Part shown: positions 61,997 through 64,000 of the stretch, in pieces
Numbering within the stretch: the first letter of the stretch is position 1
How the letters are laid out: each line of letters starts with the position of its first letter
NCBI RefSeq assembly: GCF_004340665.1
Contig: NZ_SLWO01000001.1
Location: 223,945 to 287,944, forward strand
DNA from: Pedobacter psychrotolerans
GTDB taxonomy: Bacteria; Bacteroidota; Bacteroidia; Sphingobacteriales; Sphingobacteriaceae
DNA length: 64,000 nt
Direction: 5' to 3'
Translations under genes and position numbers: made by a program
Notes under the pieces: generated by a model
Told to the model about the DNA's origin: nothing
The model's input: the letters and a program-made list of their open reading frames with translations, nothing else
Databases searched by the model: none

Positions 61997-62647
61997 ATGA
62001 CTGAAATAGATCGTTTAAAATCGTTGATGGATATATTAAATTTTAGAACGCAAAGAGATTTTGCCCTTGCACTTAACATCAAAGACGGTTCACTGTCAGA
62101 TATACTACGTGGTAGAGGTAGTAGGATTTCTGCATTTATTAAAGATCGGTTGGTGTACAAATTGAATGTAAATATTGAGTGGCTGGAGACTGGTGTTGGA
62201 GAACCGATAATGAAAATTGGGCCGGTTATATCAGAAGCTAAAGAAGGTGTGCCGTACTTTGATATTAGTTTATCAGATGCAGATACATTAATATTAATGG
62301 AAGAACAGGCCGAGTATTTTGTGAATTATAAACCTTTTAATGATTGTACGGCATATCTTCCGGTTTATGGAGATAGTATGTATCCGAGATATGCATCTGG
62401 TGAAATTATAGCTATTCGAGAGATAACAAATTTTGATGTATTGCAGTGGGGTGAAGCTTATGTTGTAATGACAGATGAAAAGGCAAACCACTTGCGAAGC
62501 ATTAAGATGATTTATCAGCATGCTGATCAGAATAAGCTAATTTTACGTTCTTCTAATCCAAATTTTAAAGGTGATACCATCATCGACAAAAGCAACATTA
62601 CGTCGCTATATATTATAAAAGGAAAAATAACCAGAAATTTGATTTAA
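61997..62647 (+). CDS. HTH/S24-type (CI/LexA-like) transcriptional regulator
   Basis: The 216-residue protein has an N-terminal helix-turn-helix (1-70, LNFRTQRDFALALNIKDGSLSDILRGRGSRISAFIKDRLVYKL as a run). A C-terminal S24 peptidase-like domain (about 95-216) has the serine in YGDSMYPRYASGE. The residue matching the catalytic Lys of LexA (before RSIK) seems to be L or R rather than K, so self-cleavage may be lost; this needs an alignment. Such regulators control stress or mobile-element genes. It is divergent from the four-repeat/HEPN operon and flanked by direct repeats, so it is likely to control that operon. Confidence 0.85.
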   Translation: MTEIDRLKSLMDILNFRTQRDFALALNIKDGSLSDILRGRGSRISAFIKDRLVYKLNVNIEWLETGVGEPIMKIGPVISEAKEGVPYFDISLSDADTLILMEEQAEYFVNYKPFNDCTAYLPVYGDSMYPRYASGEIIAIREITNFDVLQWGEAYVVMTDEKANHLRSIKMIYQHADQNKLILRSSNPNFKGDTIIDKSNITSLYIIKGKITRNLI

Positions 62648-62725
62648 CCTCTATCCGCCTGTCGGCACCTTTCCCTTTGAAGGGAAAGGATTTGTAATAA
62701 GGATTTATTGAGCAATGCGTTAAGT
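62646..62725. repeat. REP-like repeat head (single copy)
   Basis: CCTCTATCCGCCTGTCGGCA, a CCTTTCCCTT...AAGGGAAAGG hairpin and TGTAATAAGGATTTATTGAG match the family of the 51427 array and the 54726/54806 copies. It begins at the stop codon of the S24 regulator and may act as its terminator. Confidence 0.88.
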
Positions 62726-62860
62726 GAATTATAGATTTACTAAATACAATATTGTAACTTTCCTATCTAGAATTAACTCAATTATATTCTTTTGCAAAGA
62801 AGTAATGTAATTTTTGGGCTATAACTAATAATTAGAATTTGTAAACAAATTTAGAATAAT

Positions 62861-62884
62861 CATGTAAATTTTATTATTTACATG
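62861..62884. promoter_or_regulatory. 24-bp palindrome upstream of the metzincin-like gene
   Basis: CATGTAAA and TTTACATG form perfect 8-base arms around an 8-base A/T spacer, 39 bases before the ATG at 62923. The size fits an operator for a dimeric regulator. Confidence 0.5.
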
Positions 62885-62922
62885 ATTTATTTTTATGTTT
62901 ATAATACTATAATCTAGTTGTG

Positions 62923-63729
62923 ATGCCTACTGATTTAATCGATGAATTAAAATCCAATATTTCTTTGCTGCAAAACCAGCCTTTATCTGGTGGTATAGTA
63001 GCCAAAAACCTTCGCATTAGTGATAATGGTAGTGGTGAGTTAACGCTATATGGCGATTTCACCATCACCTTAAAAGTGCTTGATCTCACTACCAATGGTG
63101 CGCCCGATTTAAATAGCCTGATGACTTTTACCCAACAAGTGATTACCTCTAAATTAAGGGGCGGTGGGTATAAGAGTGGAATTAATTTTTTAAAGTATAA
63201 CGCTGTAAAAAAGGCTTTCGATAAAGATAAAACTTGGACTTATTCCATCCGTTATAATTTTAACTTTAGCGTTAATGTGATTCAAATTAATATGTTGAAT
63301 CAATTAAGAGGAAATGATTTTGTTTTGGCTGTAGTAGACAGTATTGGCCATCAGTTTACTGATCAATATGGCAAGCGCCATTACTCTGGTGGCCTTACAA
63401 ATGGAAAGGGTGGCCCTGCCGTAATAACTTATGATATATGGAAAAAAAATAGATATTTAGGAGTTCATGAATTTTTTCATACGTTGGGTTTAGATGATAT
63501 TGAAGATCATGGCAAAAAGGAAAGATTAATGTATCACCTAGATGATAATACAGGCCAATCTATTTCAGACACGGAAAGAGGTGATATGATGCACTTTATT
63601 ATGGGAGATCTGAGGCGGATGTTAAAAGGCAATTATTCTAATGTTAGCAATAATACTATTCAGTTATTAAGAATTTTTATAAATAACAAAACTAATGGTT
63701 TCAAATATAATAAGGCTAAGTTTAGGTAG
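62923..63729 (+). CDS. Metzincin-like zinc metallopeptidase domain protein
   Basis: The ATG at 62923 directly follows a GTG at 62920 and is the better start, giving 268 residues. The protein has the zinc-binding HEFFHTLGLDD (H182, E183, H186, D192), i.e. HExxHxxGxxD with Asp as third ligand. RLMYH about 15 residues later could be the Met-turn. No signal peptide is visible. The N-terminal 100 residues are beta-rich with no recognised family. Without a signal it may act in the cytoplasm or be exported by another route. It overlaps the next gene (lipoprotein with haem motif) by 35 bases. Confidence 0.7.
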   Translation: MPTDLIDELKSNISLLQNQPLSGGIVAKNLRISDNGSGELTLYGDFTITLKVLDLTTNGAPDLNSLMTFTQQVITSKLRGGGYKSGINFLKYNAVKKAFDKDKTWTYSIRYNFNFSVNVIQINMLNQLRGNDFVLAVVDSIGHQFTDQYGKRHYSGGLTNGKGGPAVITYDIWKKNRYLGVHEFFHTLGLDDIEDHGKKERLMYHLDDNTGQSISDTERGDMMHFIMGDLRRMLKGNYSNVSNNTIQLLRIFINNKTNGFKYNKAKFR

Positions 63730-64000
63730 CATGCTGTTTTTACTTACAGCAGCTTGTGTAAATAAACCCTTATCCAATCAAAAAACGTTGGGTAAAGGAA
63801 AGATAGTTGATACTTGTAGGTATTATAGGTATGAAGCTGGTCAGATTATTTCTACTCTTGGTTGCAGAAACTGTCATCTTGCACCTGATCTTGAATTAAA
63901 GGATGACAGAGGCTGGCCTACATTTCGTGGCTTAGCCAATATGGATAGTTTAAAGCTTATTAAATATGTATTTAAAGAGGCACATAAAGGATGGTATAGT
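63695..64000 (+). CDS. Lipoprotein with c-type haem motif (partial)
   Basis: From the ATG at 63695 the frame is open to the window end, 102 residues visible. The start MVSNIIRLSLGSMLFLLTAAC is a lipoprotein signal with the lipobox TAAC. The mature part contains GCRNCHLAPD, a C-x2-C-H haem-binding motif as in c-type cytochromes, with RGWPTFRGLANMDSLKLIKYVF later. It is likely a periplasm-facing lipoprotein of the monohaem cytochrome c class. It overlaps the metzincin gene by 35 bases, so the two are co-transcribed. Confidence 0.72.
   Translation, partial: MVSNIIRLSLGSMLFLLTAACVNKPLSNQKTLGKGKIVDTCRYYRYEAGQIISTLGCRNCHLAPDLELKDDRGWPTFRGLANMDSLKLIKYVFKEAHKGWYS

Overview
The window looks like a chromosomal segment of a Bacteroidota bacterium of the Sphingobacteriaceae, most likely Pedobacter or a close relative. 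Reasons: low GC; a SusC/SusD pair with an ECF sigma factor and FecR; Bacteroidetes-type -7 promoter elements (TAnnTTTG); an UpxY-type antiterminator; an exosortase with a Wzy-like protein inside an exopolysaccharide cluster; many REP-like palindromic repeats. The genus is an inference. I saw no tRNA, rRNA, CRISPR array or recognisable transposase.

Layout. 1-2750: the end of a Crp/Fnr-type regulator, a stand-alone GHKL ATPase and a small outer-membrane barrel protein. 3017-11439: a complete trans-envelope signalling and uptake locus (ECF sigma, FecR, STN-containing SusC, SusD lipoprotein) ending in a secreted phosphodiesterase-like/alkaline phosphatase fusion; its cargo is probably a phosphorylated compound. 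11606-15570: stress genes (ankyrin protein, YciE/YciF-type ferritin-like protein, large-subunit catalase, small unknown). 15957-17206: a tandem array of about 272-bp units. 17278-19601: two convergent L,D-transpeptidases of different families. 19839-23089: a small unknown, a second ECF sigma factor, a Crp/Fnr regulator and a membrane AraC regulator.

23206-55783, all on the minus strand: a 33-kb exopolysaccharide locus. In transcription order it has Wza-like export protein, Wzc-like tyrosine kinase, a 170-bp tandem repeat array, UpxY antiterminator, asparagine synthetase, glycosyltransferase, ABC permease (Wzm), a four-helix-bundle gene bracketed by inverted repeats, ABC ATPase (Wzt), then some 19 sugar transferases, methyltransferases and acyltransferases. 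It ends with a Wzy-like protein, two glycosyltransferases, an exosortase and a WcaF-like acetyltransferase. Most junctions overlap or are a few bases apart, so transcription is probably polycistronic.

56559-59887: four consecutive plus-strand genes for small secreted proteins. Each has a signal peptide, exactly four cysteines in the mature part, and a C-terminal [ILV]-D-[DN] motif followed by a transmembrane helix and a basic end. This is the tripartite layout of exosortase targets, and the exosortase lies in the neighbouring locus. Three of the four have an FNR/CRP-like palindrome (TTGAT-N4-ATCAA or one mismatch) upstream, and the first two share a duplicated leader. I regard this target family plus exosortase as the most interesting system here.

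59890-64000: a minus-strand pair (a protein with four internal repeats and a HEPN-domain protein) divergent from an HTH/S24 repressor-like gene, then a metzincin-like protein overlapping a lipoprotein with a c-type haem motif that runs off the right edge.
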